The translations under genes and the position numbers were made by a program. This document shows positions 63,427 through 64,000 of a stretch of 64,000 bases of DNA, in pieces. The DNA comes from Oscillospiraceae bacterium. Its GTDB lineage: Bacteria > Bacillota > Clostridia > Oscillospirales > Oscillospiraceae. The notes under the pieces were generated by a model. The model saw nothing but the letters and a program-made list of their open reading frames with translations. It did not search any database and had not been told where the DNA came from. Location of the stretch: NCBI GenBank assembly GCA_017403885.1, contig JAFRDM010000082.1:1-64000 (forward strand), written 5' to 3'. Positions within the stretch are counted from its first letter, which is position 1. The number at the start of each line of letters is the position of its first letter.

Positions 63427-64000
63427 ATGGAACTGAACGAACTCAAGCTCGTCACCGCGAGCAATATAATAAAGCTCCGTACGGGCATGGGCCTGACGCA
63501 GGCCGAGCTTGGCGCGCGGCTGAACTACTCGGACAAGACCATCTCCAAATGGGAGCGCGGCGAGGCCATTCCCGACGCCTACGTGCTGACCCAGCTTGCC
63601 GGACTCTTCGGCGTGAGCGTGGATTTCATTCTCTCGTCCCACGACAAATGGGAAAAGCCGAAGGAGAACGAGGTGGAGGAGGTCCGTTACAGCGTCGAGC
63701 ATATCATCGCCATCGTTGTGATCGGCGTGCTGACGGCCTTCCTGATCGCCTTTGTCACGCTGTGGCTGATGGGGATCGTCGAATGGCGGCTCTTCCTCTT
63801 CGCCCTCTCCGCCGCGATCCTGGCCTATCTTGTCATGATCTGCGTCTTCAAGCGTCTGCGGCAGCTGCAGTATGTGATCGCTCTGTTTGTGGCCTCGGTC
63901 TTCACGATCGTCTATTTCTTTCTGCCCACGGCCAACCCCTGGCAGCTGTTTTTGGTCCTCGTCCCCGCCGAGGTGCTGGTCTTTCTCGCCTGCAATGTGA
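63427..64000 (+). CDS. HTH-XRE regulator with membrane domain (partial, cut by window end)
   Basis: 191 codons are visible and no stop is reached. Residues about 8-65 are an XRE/Cro HTH (IIKLRTGMGLTQAELGARLN, then SKWERGEAIPD), followed by a short charged linker and at least four hydrophobic segments (about 92-115, 120-140, 148-165, 170-190). AAAGGAG lies 7 bases upstream of the ATG. Such membrane-bound XRE proteins are common in gut Firmicutes; the target is unknown. The reading frame continues past 64000. Confidence 0.85.
   Translation, partial: MELNELKLVTASNIIKLRTGMGLTQAELGARLNYSDKTISKWERGEAIPDAYVLTQLAGLFGVSVDFILSSHDKWEKPKENEVEEVRYSVEHIIAIVVIGVLTAFLIAFVTLWLMGIVEWRLFLFALSAAILAYLVMICVFKRLRQLQYVIALFVASVFTIVYFFLPTANPWQLFLVLVPAEVLVFLACNV

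Overview
The window looks like chromosome of a GC-rich, endospore-forming member of the Clostridia. The evidence is a SleB spore-cortex hydrolase, two T-box aminoacyl-tRNA synthetase leaders, IreB, GdpP, PadR/DUF1700/DUF4097, DUF4250 and CD1871A-type CXXC genes, strong AGGAGG ribosome sites and SigA promoters with TTGACA/TATAAT boxes. Codon third positions are very GC-rich, so most genes have long open antisense shadows. A gut lineage related to Oscillospirales is my guess, not something the sequence proves. I see no phage, insertion sequence, CRISPR array or tRNA gene.

Layout. 1-300: leader and tandem promoters of an rRNA operon reading out of the left edge. 443-5384 (minus): zinc-ribbon membrane protein, sleB, T-box-controlled thrS, ychF and a 57-residue DUF4250 gene. 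5519-12950: a P-loop ATPase, a surface-polymer acylation operon (MBOAT, DHHW protein, RCC1-like protein) and a Sel1-repeat protein. 13064-15977: two ECF sigma/anti-sigma pairs. 16034-22076: threonine biosynthesis, with hom-lysC-asd divergent from thrC-thrB. 22147-29921 (minus): housekeeping operon gdpP-rplI-dnaB-tilS-hpt-ftsH. 30109-33447 (plus): a nucleotidyltransferase with a phosphohexomutase remnant, LUD and cupin proteins, and an RlmI-like methyltransferase. 33505-37994 (minus): ireB and T-box-controlled pheS-pheT. 38054-42082: a small lipoprotein and an M16 metalloprotease lipoprotein. 42232-46396: MarR-controlled heterodimeric ABC exporter. 46464-49050: putP divergent from a LysR regulator. 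49110-52272 (minus): two more sigma/anti-sigma pairs. 52394-55325: six-LysM protein and an N-terminally shortened YyaL-like protein. 55425-59158 (plus): TPR/DUF4037/MBL operon and an aminotransferase. 59226-61229 (minus): PadR-DUF1700-DUF4097. 61303-63336 (minus): coupled redox operon (unknown protein, TlpA-like lipoprotein, CXXC peptide, polyferredoxin). 63427 to the edge: HTH membrane protein, cut by the window.

The most notable structure is the pair of sigma/anti-sigma loci 36 kb apart on opposite strands. Each holds one pair of each of two subtypes in the same transcriptional order, and all four sigma factors are exactly 185 residues, which suggests an inverted duplication of a two-pair cassette. 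One of the anti-sigma genes is compositionally mosaic. Other points to check are the translationally coupled redox operon, the TPR/nucleotidyltransferase/MBL operon whose MBL protein lacks the metal-site Asp, the YyaL homologue without its thioredoxin domain, and the nucleotidyltransferase with a leftover mutase domain.
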